This document shows positions 45,231 through 53,804 of a stretch of 64,000 nucleotides of DNA, piece after piece. Numbering within the stretch: position 1 is the stretch's first letter; every line of letters begins with the position of its first letter. The notes under the pieces were generated by a model. That model did no database searches and had not been told where the DNA came from. It was given only the letters and a program-made list of their open reading frames with translations. The position numbers were made by a program, and so were the translations under genes. Origin of the DNA: Paenibacillus paridis (GTDB taxonomy: Bacteria > Bacillota > Bacilli > Paenibacillales > Paenibacillaceae); the NCBI RefSeq assembly GCF_006345825.1, contig NZ_VCIX01000092.1, forward strand, positions 1,612,001-1,676,000. The letters are read 5' to 3'.

Positions 45231-45265
45231 CCCTTCAACTCCATTTCATTTATTTCCGACACTCG

Positions 45266-45877
45266 TTACTTGGTTACTTCACGCACATCTCCGGTCACGC
45301 CAGGAGTCAGCAGCAGGTAATCAAACTTGACCTTACTGCCCTCGCCAATAGGTGATTGTGCGACTACTCCTACTTTAAGCTCTTGTGGAGCATCCATTCC
45401 GAAGTACCTCACTAGCTTCCATTGTTCACCGTCTAGCGAGTAATGAAATGCGAAGCAATGGCCTACTCTTGCTATCCTTAAGTAAGGATGTTGTGTTGCT
45501 GCTTCTCCTGATACGCAATCATCTGAGCTATTTTGAGTAACGACGCTTAGAATAGACGGTTTGTGGTCGAAAAACTCAAAACAAAGCTTTGCCCAGTTCA
45601 ATTTGTCGGCCATAATCATTAAACAGCCTGAATCGTATTGCCGAATCATCTCTACGCTCACTCTAGTCTCCAAGCTAAAATCGCCATTGATCGTCGTATA
45701 AAGAAACGGCGCAGAATCCTTTATCGAAATGCCAGCGGGATCTCGAAAAAAATCAGCCATTGCGGGTGCAGACACCGTTAGCGCATGCTTGTCATCAAAT
45801 GACCATTCTTTCGGTTCATTCATCCATTTAAGCTCTGAAGATGGGCTTTGCTCCGAACCGTTTATAAATAAATTCAT
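45266..45877 (-). CDS. DUF1349 concanavalin A-like domain protein
   Basis: 203 residues from ATG at 45877 (AGGAG nine bases upstream). A single beta-sandwich: FFRDPAGISIKDSAPFLY, GDFSLETRVSVE, YDSGCLMIMADKLNWAKLCFEF and FAFHYSLDGEQWKLVRYF are the DUF1349 signature. Related domains bind or act on glycans, but this one has no signal peptide, so it is cytosolic. Function unknown. Confidence 0.85.
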   Translation of the reverse strand: MNLFINGSEQSPSSELKWMNEPKEWSFDDKHALTVSAPAMADFFRDPAGISIKDSAPFLYTTINGDFSLETRVSVEMIRQYDSGCLMIMADKLNWAKLCFEFFDHKPSILSVVTQNSSDDCVSGEAATQHPYLRIARVGHCFAFHYSLDGEQWKLVRYFGMDAPQELKVGVVAQSPIGEGSKVKFDYLLLTPGVTGDVREVTK

Positions 45878-45944
45878 GATCTTCAACTCCTATTGAGTAC
45901 ATTAATTTGAATTAAAAAATGGATATGCTGGTCATATTCTACCA

Positions 45945-46568
45945 TTAATATAATCTTTTCTCATAGGTTTCCTTTAGCGAAGCAGCAATATCTTCTTCCT
46001 GGGATGCGGTGTGCGCTGCTAATATTTTTGCGGCGTTTGGCAAGTGCTCGCTTGAAGGCCAACTATCCGGTTGCCATAGCTTTGATCGTTTGAAAGCTTT
46101 GGCGCAATGAATATAACACTCTTCGACCTCAACTCCGATTGCGACAAGCGGTTCTTTGTCAAACGCCTTCATGCGTTCCAATATCGCTTTATCCTTGATA
46201 ACGGTGGCTATTCCGTTGATCCGTAACGTTTCTTCAAGCTGAGGGATAACAAATAAAATTCCTATGTGAGGATTCTCAAGTATATTTAAAATAGAATCGA
46301 GTTTGCGATTTCCTGGCCGTTCCGGAATAACGAGATGCTTGTCGCCAAGGATTTGGACGAAGCCGCTCTGATCGCCGCGAGGTGAAACGTCGCACGCACC
46401 CAAACGATCTGCGGTAGAGATAAACAGCATAGGCGAACTTTCTATGAATCTTTTACAATGCTCATCGAGATAGGTAATCGTTTTCTTCATCACGAGCGGG
46501 CTAGGATAACCAAGCAACTCTCTTAACTGCTCCTCGCTCTGAATCGAATCTTTAAATATAGGATTCAT
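45945..46568 (-). CDS. Pyridoxamine 5'-phosphate oxidase-like FMN-binding protein
   Basis: 207 residues; GAAGGAGATATAGCT precedes ATG at 46568. The split-barrel flavin fold is marked by FISTADRLGACDVSPRGDQSG and LVIPERPGNRKLDSILNIL, as in the MSMEG_1061 type of PPOX family proteins. Likely binds FMN or F420; substrate unknown. Confidence 0.85.
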   Translation of the reverse strand: MNPIFKDSIQSEEQLRELLGYPSPLVMKKTITYLDEHCKRFIESSPMLFISTADRLGACDVSPRGDQSGFVQILGDKHLVIPERPGNRKLDSILNILENPHIGILFVIPQLEETLRINGIATVIKDKAILERMKAFDKEPLVAIGVEVEECYIHCAKAFKRSKLWQPDSWPSSEHLPNAAKILAAHTASQEEDIAASLKETYEKRLY

Positions 46569-46919
46569 AGCTATATCTCCTTCTCTCTATTCACCATGAA
46601 GTGTTTTTATAAATAGACTCTTAATGCCATTATAACGATCTTTATTAGGGATGAATACCCATATTCAGGGAAATGCCTATTCCACTTTCAGCCAACTCAA
46701 GTTTTTTAGGGTTCCTCGTTTATGTCGTTAATGAATTGGTTATATACATTAGGCATATATTGAGTTCGTTGTCCCAGAGCCAGCAAAAAGCTAGATCGAA
46801 TGAACGCTATTTATGTCGTTAATTTTTTTATTTTCCTTCCCATCAAGCGACAAACATCCCGTCTTGTATCTGATAATATTTTTACTAGGTTGTCCCACCA
46901 CAGAATAGGAGCGCTGATT
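46569..46919. other. 351-base gap with a 14-bp direct repeat
   Basis: AT-rich region between divergent genes. TTTATGTCGTTAAT occurs exactly twice, at 46719-46732 and 46810-46823. I see no convincing structured RNA or gene. It must hold the promoters of both flanking genes. Confidence 0.5.
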
Positions 46920-47210
46920 ATGAATACAATAGCGAATGAACATTTTACAAACGAAACGATTGCTTTTGACGGATTTAGCTTTATTGGCTGTACCTTTACG
47001 AATTGCGTTATTATTATTACTACGCTTGAATTTAACTTTGAAAGATGCTCGTTCTTTGAGTCCTCCCTGCATGTCAATCCGAAACTTTCCATCTTTGAAA
47101 TTTCGCACAAGCTCTCTCAGTCCACGTATGATTCGGATACCAATTGCTACCGTAATGATTATAAATACCCTCAGACTGTCGTTGATTTGCCGGTTGCAAC
47201 GGTTCGTTAA
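46920..47210 (+). CDS. Small hypothetical protein with pentapeptide-like stretch
   Basis: 96 residues from ATG at 46920, eight bases after AGGAG; the frame opens further upstream without a binding site. Residues 15-45 (AFDGFSFIGCTFTNCVIII, then FNFERCSFFES) have Phe every five residues, as in pentapeptide-repeat beta helices, but too few turns for a full family match. No signal peptide. Followed by a terminator. The sequence is AT-rich compared with its neighbours. Confidence 0.5.
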   Translation: MNTIANEHFTNETIAFDGFSFIGCTFTNCVIIITTLEFNFERCSFFESSLHVNPKLSIFEISHKLSQSTYDSDTNCYRNDYKYPQTVVDLPVATVR

Positions 47211-47274
47211 TAGAAGATTGCTTTAATAGATTCTAAATAATAATGCAGTTAACGGTATCCCATACAGAAATGCA

Positions 47275-47323
47275 AGAAGAAGCTATCCCGCTGTCATATG
47301 ACAGAAGGATAGCTTCTTCTTTT
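47275..47323. terminator. Bidirectional terminator
   Basis: AGAAGAAGCTATCC and GGATAGCTTCTTCT pair around an 18-base loop that contains CTGTCATATGACAG, itself a dyad. Ends both the small gene on the left and the GGDEF gene on the right. Confidence 0.8.
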
Positions 47324-47346
47324 CGCCCCCAAAGGTTCTGCGGTAG

Positions 47347-48990
47347 CTATAACATCCGATTAGCTAAACGCTCAATGCGCAGGACAAGCTCCTGCATATG
47401 AAATGGTTTGACTACATAATCATCGGCACCGATTTGCAATGCCTGAACAATATCAGCCGTATTGTTGCGGGCAGTCAGCATTACGATTAAAAGCTGTTGC
47501 TCCGGATATTTCATACGAAGCTGCCGAAGCACCTCTAAGCCGTCTAGATCGGGCATGGAACCGTCTAGCAAGATGATATATTTTTCACTTTCATTATACC
47601 AGGCAGATTCCAAAAAAACGTTGCCGCTGGCATACTCTGAAGCTGTCACCTTAATATGGCTGGCTGGCTTCCAATTATAGAAACGCTGGATGACAATTTC
47701 CCTGATAAGAGGATCATCATCGACAATGATAACATTAAGGGAAGTTTGGCGGCTCTTCTCGATTAATTCCTTCGAATAGACCACGGTTTGGTTTCTGCCA
47801 GATCGCTTGCCGCTATACAATGCCTGATCTGCTTCCGCAATTAACAGCTCAACATGACTGTTAGGCAGGCAGATTTCCGTTATGCCTGAGGAGAATGTGA
47901 CCTGAAAAGCTTCACTATTTGTTTGAAACTTAATGGCGTTAAACACTTGCCGAAAACGCTCAATTAAGACGGCAGCTTGCACCGCATCGGTTTTTGGCAA
48001 AATCATAGCAAACTCTTCTCCGCCATAGCGGCACAAAATATCCGTTGGCCGAATATTCTCTAGAGCAGTTGCCACAAAGGCCCGCAGCACTTCGTCTCCC
48101 ATCAAATGTCCGTAAGTATCATTTACATGCTTGAAGTAATCCAAATCGAGCATAACAAGCGAGAATACTTCGTTCGATCGTTTGAAGCTGTCAATGTGCA
48201 GTTGGATGGATTGATTAAAATGTTTTCGATTATAGGCGCCAGTCAGCTCATCAATAATAATGGAACGCTCCCAATCCTGTTTCATAGCAAAGCGGTTATC
48301 GATAAGAGCCGTCAGAAGCTCTACGTCGAACGGCTTTGCGAGAAAATCCATCGCACCTGAACGGTAGGCATTAATTTGATTTTCAGTGGAGAAGTTTCCG
48401 CTGACCATAATGATGGGAATATGCTCTTGTTTTGCTTTATCAACAATTTGATGTAGGACTTCCATGCCGCTTTGGTCCGGGAGTACGATATCGAGCAAAA
48501 TGAGGCCGGGCTTCCATTCATAAAATAGCTTGAGCCCTCGCTCGGCATTTAGCGCAATGGTAACCGGATAGTTTTGCTTTTCTAAAACTTCCTTTACATA
48601 CGTAACGAAATGGACATCGTCATCAATAACAAGCACACGTTTTTGTATGTTATCTGGATTATCCAGTGCAGCAGATTCATTAAGAGCCGTTGTTTCAGAA
48701 GCTTTATTCTCCAAATCTGCATATGGCAAAAGATGCGTTAACGGGAGCAAATGCTCTGACCATTCCTTGCGTAAGAACGCTTTAGTACTTTTCTCAGCAA
48801 AGATCTTCTCTTTCTCTTCTGAAAACTTCTCAATTTCCAGTAATCCGATTGTTCCGCTTGTTCCCTTGAGATTATGGAAAAATCGATAAATTTCTTGTTC
48901 TTCGACAAGGTCTTGACCGGACCAAGTATCAATGGTTTCCAGTATTCGTTGTTGAATGAGCTTTTTATATTTTTCGGTTTTCATTGCCAT
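47347..48990 (-). CDS. Hpt-REC-GGDEF-REC signalling protein (diguanylate cyclase)
   Basis: 547 residues. Domain order: Hpt at 1-95 with phosphorylatable His in FHNLKGTSGTIG; a receiver at 115-235 (VLVIDDDVHF, phospho-Asp in ILLDIVLPD, Lys in LAKPFD); a diguanylate cyclase at 250-410 with CRYGGEEFAMILP (GGEEF active site); and a second receiver at 420-545 (VIIVDDDPL, ILLDGSMPDLDG, VVKPFHM). A His and two Asp acceptors with an output that makes c-di-GMP allow a phosphorelay within one chain. Last gene of a three-gene signalling operon. Confidence 0.92.
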   Translation of the reverse strand: MAMKTEKYKKLIQQRILETIDTWSGQDLVEEQEIYRFFHNLKGTSGTIGLLEIEKFSEEKEKIFAEKSTKAFLRKEWSEHLLPLTHLLPYADLENKASETTALNESAALDNPDNIQKRVLVIDDDVHFVTYVKEVLEKQNYPVTIALNAERGLKLFYEWKPGLILLDIVLPDQSGMEVLHQIVDKAKQEHIPIIMVSGNFSTENQINAYRSGAMDFLAKPFDVELLTALIDNRFAMKQDWERSIIIDELTGAYNRKHFNQSIQLHIDSFKRSNEVFSLVMLDLDYFKHVNDTYGHLMGDEVLRAFVATALENIRPTDILCRYGGEEFAMILPKTDAVQAAVLIERFRQVFNAIKFQTNSEAFQVTFSSGITEICLPNSHVELLIAEADQALYSGKRSGRNQTVVYSKELIEKSRQTSLNVIIVDDDPLIREIVIQRFYNWKPASHIKVTASEYASGNVFLESAWYNESEKYIILLDGSMPDLDGLEVLRQLRMKYPEQQLLIVMLTARNNTADIVQALQIGADDYVVKPFHMQELVLRIERLANRML

Positions 48991-49002
48991 GGACTCCCTC
49001 GA

Positions 49003-51840
49003 TTATCGCAGCATGTGCGTAATGGCTGCACTTAGTCTGCCGGGTAAATAGGGTTTTACTAGAAAGGCATTGATTCCCCATTGTGCAGCCTTCTCTTTCT
49101 CCTCAAATGCACTGGAGATGATGATCGGTTTGTTATGCAGAACTTCTGATTTTTTGATTTTGCTAATAATATCCCAACCGGTGATGTCTGGCTCCAGCAT
49201 AAGGTCAATAACGACAATATCGGGATTGAGCGTTTCGATCTCATTAATGGCCTTCATACCCTCCGTAAACAAATGGACATGAAATCCGCTGGATTGCAGC
49301 TCATCTCGTAACAATATCGATAGGTTGTGATCATTTTCGATTAACATGACTTGAATAGTCGTCTCGGTCCCTACAAATACCCGTTGCTCATCCTCTTCTA
49401 AAGGATGAGGGCTCGCTGATGGCAGCGTAACGGTGAAGGTACTGCCGTGCCCAAACTCCGACTCCACTTCAATTGACCCTTCATGCCTGGTAATAATTTC
49501 TTTAACGATTGCAAGTCCCAAACCGGTGCCGCCAATCTCTCTGCGATCTGAATTATCTACTCTGTAAAACTTTTTAAATAGATTAGGTAGAGCATCCTTC
49601 GGAATGCCAAGCCCCTGATCTTCCATGCGTACTATGATTTTATCATCTTTCATGCCGCAATAGAGCTTTATTTGTCCGCCATTCGGAGAGTATTTAATTG
49701 CGTTGCTAAGCAAATTGATAAAAACCTGCTGGAGTTTGTCGCGGTCTGCCAGAAGGGTTGCCTCAGGAGCATCGTTTTGCCATACGATTTGATGATTGCC
49801 TGAAGACAATTGCTGCATCTCAATAACTTCATTAATTAATGACGTTAACGAGATGGATTTGATTTCATACGTTTGCTTTCCGGACTCCATCCGCTGCAAA
49901 TCAAGAAAATCATTTATTAACGTCGTTAACCTTCGGGCTTCTTGATGAATGGTTGTGATGTACTTTCGCTGCCGTTCGGGTTTAAGCTCCCGATGCAGCA
50001 GCAGCTCCGCAAACCCAAGGACACTGGCAAGCGGAGTACGCAGCTCATGGCTAACTGTGCTGACAAACTCTGATTTCATCCGGTCCACTTCATACTCTTT
50101 CGTAATATCCCGGTGAACAAGAAGCAATCCGAATTTTTGGCCGTTCCGATATAGCGGCTCACCATAAATTTGAATGAATTTCCGTTCCGGTTCCGTAATT
50201 TCGTAATTCATGCTTCGAAGACCGTTCAAATGCCCAGTCGTCACAAGTGCCTCCATAAATTGAAGGAATGGCTCTGCTTCAACAACGGTGGATTGCACAG
50301 CGAATTTAAATTGCTCAAGCGGCAAATGAATCGAACCATCCGATTGTTGAAATAACCCGAAGATGTCAGACATCTTGCGGTTAACTTGTAGGGTGGTTCC
50401 ATCGAGGTCCAGTAGTTGTATGCCTTCTTGTACCGTATTTAACATGTCACTTGTCATCAGACGCTGCTTTTCTGACTGCTCGTACAAATACAATTTATCG
50501 AACGCCAATGAAATCTGCTTCACCATGCTTACAATTTCTATCTCTTCTTGCTTTGTAATGCCGCGGTTTACTTTGGTGATGACAATGCAAGCGACCATTT
50601 CCTCGTTAGCGTTCAATATAGGCAGAATAAGGTCGGTGGCTCTAGCGGCTTGCTCATGATAGCCTTGCTCTGGTGCTGTACAATCGCGTGTAATGGAGTA
50701 AGCTTGTTTCGTCTGAAGGGCCCGAAGTAAAATTCCTTCGTCTATCGTTTCGATAAACTGGGCAGCCGCGTGTTCAGAAATGCCGATTGAAGCATAAGAA
50801 TGCTCACGGTTCATCATCACGATGAATCCTTTATCCGAATCCGTAATAGCAACCATATTGCTTATTATGCTTTCCAGCAGCTCATGCTGCTCTAGCGTAT
50901 TGGATAACGATTGCACTAGCAAATTCCGTTTCTCCAAATACTGTTCATTTTTTTCCATACGCTCAAGCGCCTGCTGTAGTTCTTCTTGCTGTGCTTGCAG
51001 TTCATCCTGTTGGGCGAACAGCTCTTCATTTTGAGCGACTAGCTCTTCCTCTTTATTTTGAATTTGGGCCATCATGCTCTGGAATGTTCGGGCCAGCTCG
51101 CCAAGCTCATCCTCACGGGTTATGTGTTCAACCTCAATGAACTCCCCCTCCGCAAACCGCCGGGCATATCCGGTTAACTTCTGAAGCGGTACCCCAACAT
51201 CCTTCGCCACTTTTCTTGTAATAACGGAAGAAACAACTAGTATTAAAAGGATATAAGCAATAAACAGCAAAGCTTGAAAGGATAAACTCTGAATAAGCTG
51301 AGCGTTTTTGTTTTCCGCAATGGTCTGAACTTGATGCTCAAAATCGCGCGAATAACTGATCAGTTTATTCACAGGATTATCTTCTCCAGCAGAGACCAGC
51401 ACCCGAAGGGCATCATAATTTTGCACTTTGGAGTATTCGATGGCTTTGGGAAGAATTTGATCGAAATAATCTATGAAAAAAGATTCGATATTTTGCATGA
51501 CCTCTTGCTCTGAAGCACTGAGCTTCAATACTTTAATTTCGGCAAGCGCCTGATCCAGTGAGGTTTTTTCGATAAAAATTTGATTATATTCAAAATCCGA
51601 TAAATAAACATAGTAGCCGCGAGCGCGCAAAATAATTTCGTTAGAATGGTCGGCAATTTGGGACACCAGTTCTTGTTTCTCCCTCAGCTCGGTCGTTTCT
51701 TCTTCATAATCCTTTAATATGAACACGGTGCTGAGCAGCACAAAAACAGCACCAACCAAAATCAAGGTTAGCGCTAGTATCATCATTGATGTGAACTGCC
51801 GCGTTATGCTTTTCTTATAATAGTGCTGCAGCTTACCCAC
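49003..51840 (-). CDS. Hybrid sensor histidine kinase (TM-HAMP-GAF-PAS-HisKA-HATPase-REC)
   Basis: 945 residues. Two membrane segments (about 18-42 and 188-212) enclose an outside helical sensor of CHASE3-like size. Then HAMP, a Gln/Glu-rich coiled coil (ELFAQQDELQAQQEELQQAL), a GAF domain (305-440) and a PAS domain (460-570). Next come HisKA with SHELRTPLASVLGFAELL, the ATPase with FINLLSNAIKYSPNGG and GGTGLGLAIVKEII, and a C-terminal receiver with VVIDLMLEPD and LVKPYLP. It overlaps the upstream response regulator gene by 8 bases and passes phosphate within this operon. Confidence 0.93.
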   Translation of the reverse strand: MGKLQHYYKKSITRQFTSMMILALTLILVGAVFVLLSTVFILKDYEEETTELREKQELVSQIADHSNEIILRARGYYVYLSDFEYNQIFIEKTSLDQALAEIKVLKLSASEQEVMQNIESFFIDYFDQILPKAIEYSKVQNYDALRVLVSAGEDNPVNKLISYSRDFEHQVQTIAENKNAQLIQSLSFQALLFIAYILLILVVSSVITRKVAKDVGVPLQKLTGYARRFAEGEFIEVEHITREDELGELARTFQSMMAQIQNKEEELVAQNEELFAQQDELQAQQEELQQALERMEKNEQYLEKRNLLVQSLSNTLEQHELLESIISNMVAITDSDKGFIVMMNREHSYASIGISEHAAAQFIETIDEGILLRALQTKQAYSITRDCTAPEQGYHEQAARATDLILPILNANEEMVACIVITKVNRGITKQEEIEIVSMVKQISLAFDKLYLYEQSEKQRLMTSDMLNTVQEGIQLLDLDGTTLQVNRKMSDIFGLFQQSDGSIHLPLEQFKFAVQSTVVEAEPFLQFMEALVTTGHLNGLRSMNYEITEPERKFIQIYGEPLYRNGQKFGLLLVHRDITKEYEVDRMKSEFVSTVSHELRTPLASVLGFAELLLHRELKPERQRKYITTIHQEARRLTTLINDFLDLQRMESGKQTYEIKSISLTSLINEVIEMQQLSSGNHQIVWQNDAPEATLLADRDKLQQVFINLLSNAIKYSPNGGQIKLYCGMKDDKIIVRMEDQGLGIPKDALPNLFKKFYRVDNSDRREIGGTGLGLAIVKEIITRHEGSIEVESEFGHGSTFTVTLPSASPHPLEEDEQRVFVGTETTIQVMLIENDHNLSILLRDELQSSGFHVHLFTEGMKAINEIETLNPDIVVIDLMLEPDITGWDIISKIKKSEVLHNKPIIISSAFEEKEKAAQWGINAFLVKPYLPGRLSAAITHMLR

Positions 51841-52198
51841 GAAGCATCTCCTCTACCTTATCGATAAGCTCCAACGGACTAAACGGTTTTGACATAAATC
51901 CGTCAGCACCCGCTTGAATAACCTTATCCTGCTCAGCTTGCTGGCTCTTGGCTGAGAGCATTAAAATCTTGGATTGCTGGCGGCTCTCCAGCTGCCTTGC
52001 CTTCTCGATCACTTCTATACCCGTCATCTTAGGCATCATGTAATCGAGAATAACCAAATCAAAATCAATTTCTTTTATTTTCTCCAATGCTTCTTCTCCA
52101 TCGGCGGCCTCTTCCAGTGCATAACCTTCATCTTCCAGCGTATCCATAATCAGCATACGCAAGATTGGTTCGTCTTCGGCAATTAATAGTGTTTTCAT
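51833..52198 (-). CDS. Single-domain response regulator (CheY-like)
   Basis: 121 residues from ATG at 52198 after TGGAGGATATCAAC. Receiver only: LLIAEDEPILRML, phospho-Asp in LVILDYMMPKMTG, Thr/Ser switch in ILMLSAKS, Lys in FMSKPFSPLE. No output domain, so it acts as a phosphate shuttle or by protein contact. First gene of the operon with the hybrid kinase and the GGDEF protein. Confidence 0.92.
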   Translation of the reverse strand: MKTLLIAEDEPILRMLIMDTLEDEGYALEEAADGEEALEKIKEIDFDLVILDYMMPKMTGIEVIEKARQLESRQQSKILMLSAKSQQAEQDKVIQAGADGFMSKPFSPLELIDKVEEMLRG

Positions 52199-52320
52199 GT
52201 TGATATCCTCCACTGCGTTGTTCGTTAGCTCTTCTCGACATAGAATGCCATAAAACTACATAATAGGAGTTCGACATTCGACAAACAATCCCTTTAAGTG
52301 CGGATGAATTTGTATGCAAA

Positions 52321-52355
52321 AAAAAGCAGATGCCTCAAGGCATCTGCTTTTTTGT
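52321..52355 (-). terminator. Terminator of the CD3324-family gene
   Basis: AAAAAAGCAGATGCC-TCAA-GGCATCTGCTTTTTT: perfect stem with A/T runs on both sides. It can also protect the convergent side. Confidence 0.88.
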
Positions 52356-52364
52356 CAGGCTGGA

Positions 52365-52631
52365 TTACCGTGCTTTAACGATAATTTTGCGGATGCTCTC
52401 CCCTGACAAATGATATTTCCGCTCCAGATCCGCTACGGTCCAGCCGCTCGTGTAGTAGAGATAAATTTCCTTGTTTCGTTCCGCCAGCAGTTTCCGCGTT
52501 CCGCTGACCTCACCCCAATGCGCCCGTTGATCAGCGGCTTTAGGAACGTAAATTAGATCTCCCTGAATGTATTTCTGCAATTCCTTCAACAAACTAGGGG
52601 GAAGCACATCTCTCCCATTTTTGTAGTTCAC
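52365..52631 (-). CDS. CD3324 family helix-turn-helix protein
   Basis: 88 residues from GTG at 52631 after GAGGAGGACGTTTATT. Residues 1-45 include QKYIQGDLIYVPKAADQRAHWGE and the C-terminal 30 form a helix-turn-helix (GWTVADLERKYHLSGESIRK). The family resembles the phage Mor activator's DNA-binding half and is common in Clostridia and Paenibacillus with unknown role. An overlapping small frame precedes it. Confidence 0.85.
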   Translation of the reverse strand: MNYKNGRDVLPPSLLKELQKYIQGDLIYVPKAADQRAHWGEVSGTRKLLAERNKEIYLYYTSGWTVADLERKYHLSGESIRKIIVKAR

Positions 52632-52695
52632 AATAAACGTCCTCCTCGAACAAACTCAGCTTAGTCATATCATTCATAGTCGTAACTCTTAACAT
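52594..52695 (-). CDS. 33-codon small frame overlapping the CD3324-family gene
   Basis: ATG at 52695 has GGGAGG eight bases upstream, one of the better sites in this region. It encodes MLRVTTMNDMTKLSLFEEDV and 13 more residues, ending at TAG 52594-52596, out of frame inside the next gene by 38 bases. An in-frame ATG at 52773 would extend it to 59 residues but has a weak binding site. It may be a leader peptide that couples translation to the DNA-binding protein; a real small protein is also possible. Confidence 0.4.
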   Translation of the reverse strand: MLRVTTMNDMTKLSLFEEDVYCELQKWERCASP

Positions 52696-52802
52696 CTTTA
52701 CTGCCTCCCTTCGATTATTTGTAAACCATTCGCGTCTCGAAATAAAAAAAGCCATGGTTGCCAGATCTCCCATAGTAACTTCTTTTGTATAAGTACTTTA
52801 TA

Positions 52803-52831
52803 AGTATATTGTAAGCCTTTACAGTTGACAA
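52803..52831 (-). promoter_or_regulatory. Promoter of the CD3324-family unit
   Basis: Minus strand TTGTCA (52831-52826), 17-base spacer, TATACT (52808-52803). Transcript start near 52796, leaving about 100 bases before the small frame. A direct repeat TACTTATA lies next to the -10 region. Confidence 0.55.
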
Positions 52832-52883
52832 GAAATGTTTGACATGATTTCCAGTTATTTTTCGGCCTGTCATATGAGAATGA

Positions 52884-52940
52884 AAAGGAGGCCTCGCGGC
52901 CTCCTTCCTATGGGTGATCTCCGCTTAAACGGAGATCACC
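52884..52940. repeat. Two adjacent perfect hairpins in a 540-base gap
   Basis: AAGGAGGCC-TCGC-GGCCTCCTT (52885-52906, approximately) and GGTGATCTCCG-CTTAAA-CGGAGATCACC (52913-52940). On the minus strand the second hairpin buries GGAGGTGATC, an ideal Shine-Dalgarno sequence, and the first is followed by TTTTCATT like a terminator. The remaining bases from 52696 to 53235 hold the promoters of the flanking genes and AT-rich sequence with nothing else I can name. Confidence 0.55.
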
Positions 52941-53235
52941 TCCAAGTTGTTAATCAAATCGATCAGCTCCTTTCCTATTGATTCGTCGGCCCGACTTCAT
53001 CATTATATAGCCTCGGAGCAAATACAAGAAAGTGTAAAAACAGCTATAACTGAACTTTACCAACTCTAGTAATGTCAAGAAATAAAAATGAGATTTTTAT
53101 TATGACTTTTTAATAAATGCCAATTTATATAGTCGTATCAAGGCTTTTTTTCCTCATAGGTAATTTGTGGGTAATTAATCTATGTTATGGTATTTCTAGC
53201 GGATTTACAAACTACATAATACTAGGAGGAATATC

Positions 53236-53736
53236 ATGATTAACTCAAAGAAAACACGCTTTAGCAAAGTAATAGCAGGAATTGGCATTAGCCTATCCAT
53301 TGCCATTTCCGCAGGCTCGTTCGCGCTGCCTCAAGAGGCGCAAGCGGCAACAAGCTCATCAACAGCATCGAAAGTAATCGCCACAGGCAAGAAGTATGTC
53401 GGCGTGCCTTATAAATTCGGAGCATCCTCCGGTATTACTAGTGCTTTTGACTGCTCTTCCTTCACTCAATACGTATACAAAAAAAATGGAATCAGTCTTC
53501 CGAGATCATCCAAGCAGCAAGCAAAGTCAGGTTATTACGTATCAAGAAGCAATCTTAAAGCGGGCGATCTCATTTTCTCCGACACGAACCGTGATGGCAT
53601 CATTAACCATGTAAGCATTTATATCGGCAATGGCAAGCTGCTTCATACGTATAGAGTAGGCGTTGGCGTTACAATCTCTACTTTTGCCGGCAGCACTTGG
53701 GACAAGACTTACGTCACTGCACGCCGCGTAATTTAA
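53236..53736 (+). CDS. Secreted NlpC/P60 (C40) peptidase
   Basis: 166 residues; ACTAGGAGGAATATC precedes ATG at 53236. Signal peptide 1-36 (cut after AQA). The catalytic domain is minimal: SAFDCSSFTQYVYKKNG (Cys near 70), INHVSIYIGNGKLLHTYR (His near 125). Cuts gamma-D-glutamyl-diaminopimelate links in peptidoglycan. No SH3 or LysM wall-binding domains, as in small Paenibacillus enzymes. Confidence 0.92.
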   Translation: MINSKKTRFSKVIAGIGISLSIAISAGSFALPQEAQAATSSSTASKVIATGKKYVGVPYKFGASSGITSAFDCSSFTQYVYKKNGISLPRSSKQQAKSGYYVSRSNLKAGDLIFSDTNRDGIINHVSIYIGNGKLLHTYRVGVGVTISTFAGSTWDKTYVTARRVI

Positions 53737-53745
53737 TGATAATCA

Positions 53746-53785
53746 AGAGGCTTATCTTCTGTAGACGAAGATAAGCCTCTTTTTG
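53746..53785. terminator. Terminator between peptidase and HAD phosphatase genes
   Basis: AGAGGCTTATCTTC pairs with GAAGATAAGCCTCT, then TTTTTG. Serves the rightward gene and possibly the convergent one. Confidence 0.85.
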
Positions 53786-53804
53786 TTGCACCCTGCATCT
53801 GCTT

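Noticed and set aside
52942..53235. c-di-AMP (ydaO) riboswitch upstream of the NlpC/P60 peptidase
   Set aside because: Such peptidases often carry one, but this stretch is AT-rich, lacks the conserved GC helices and has no leader terminator.
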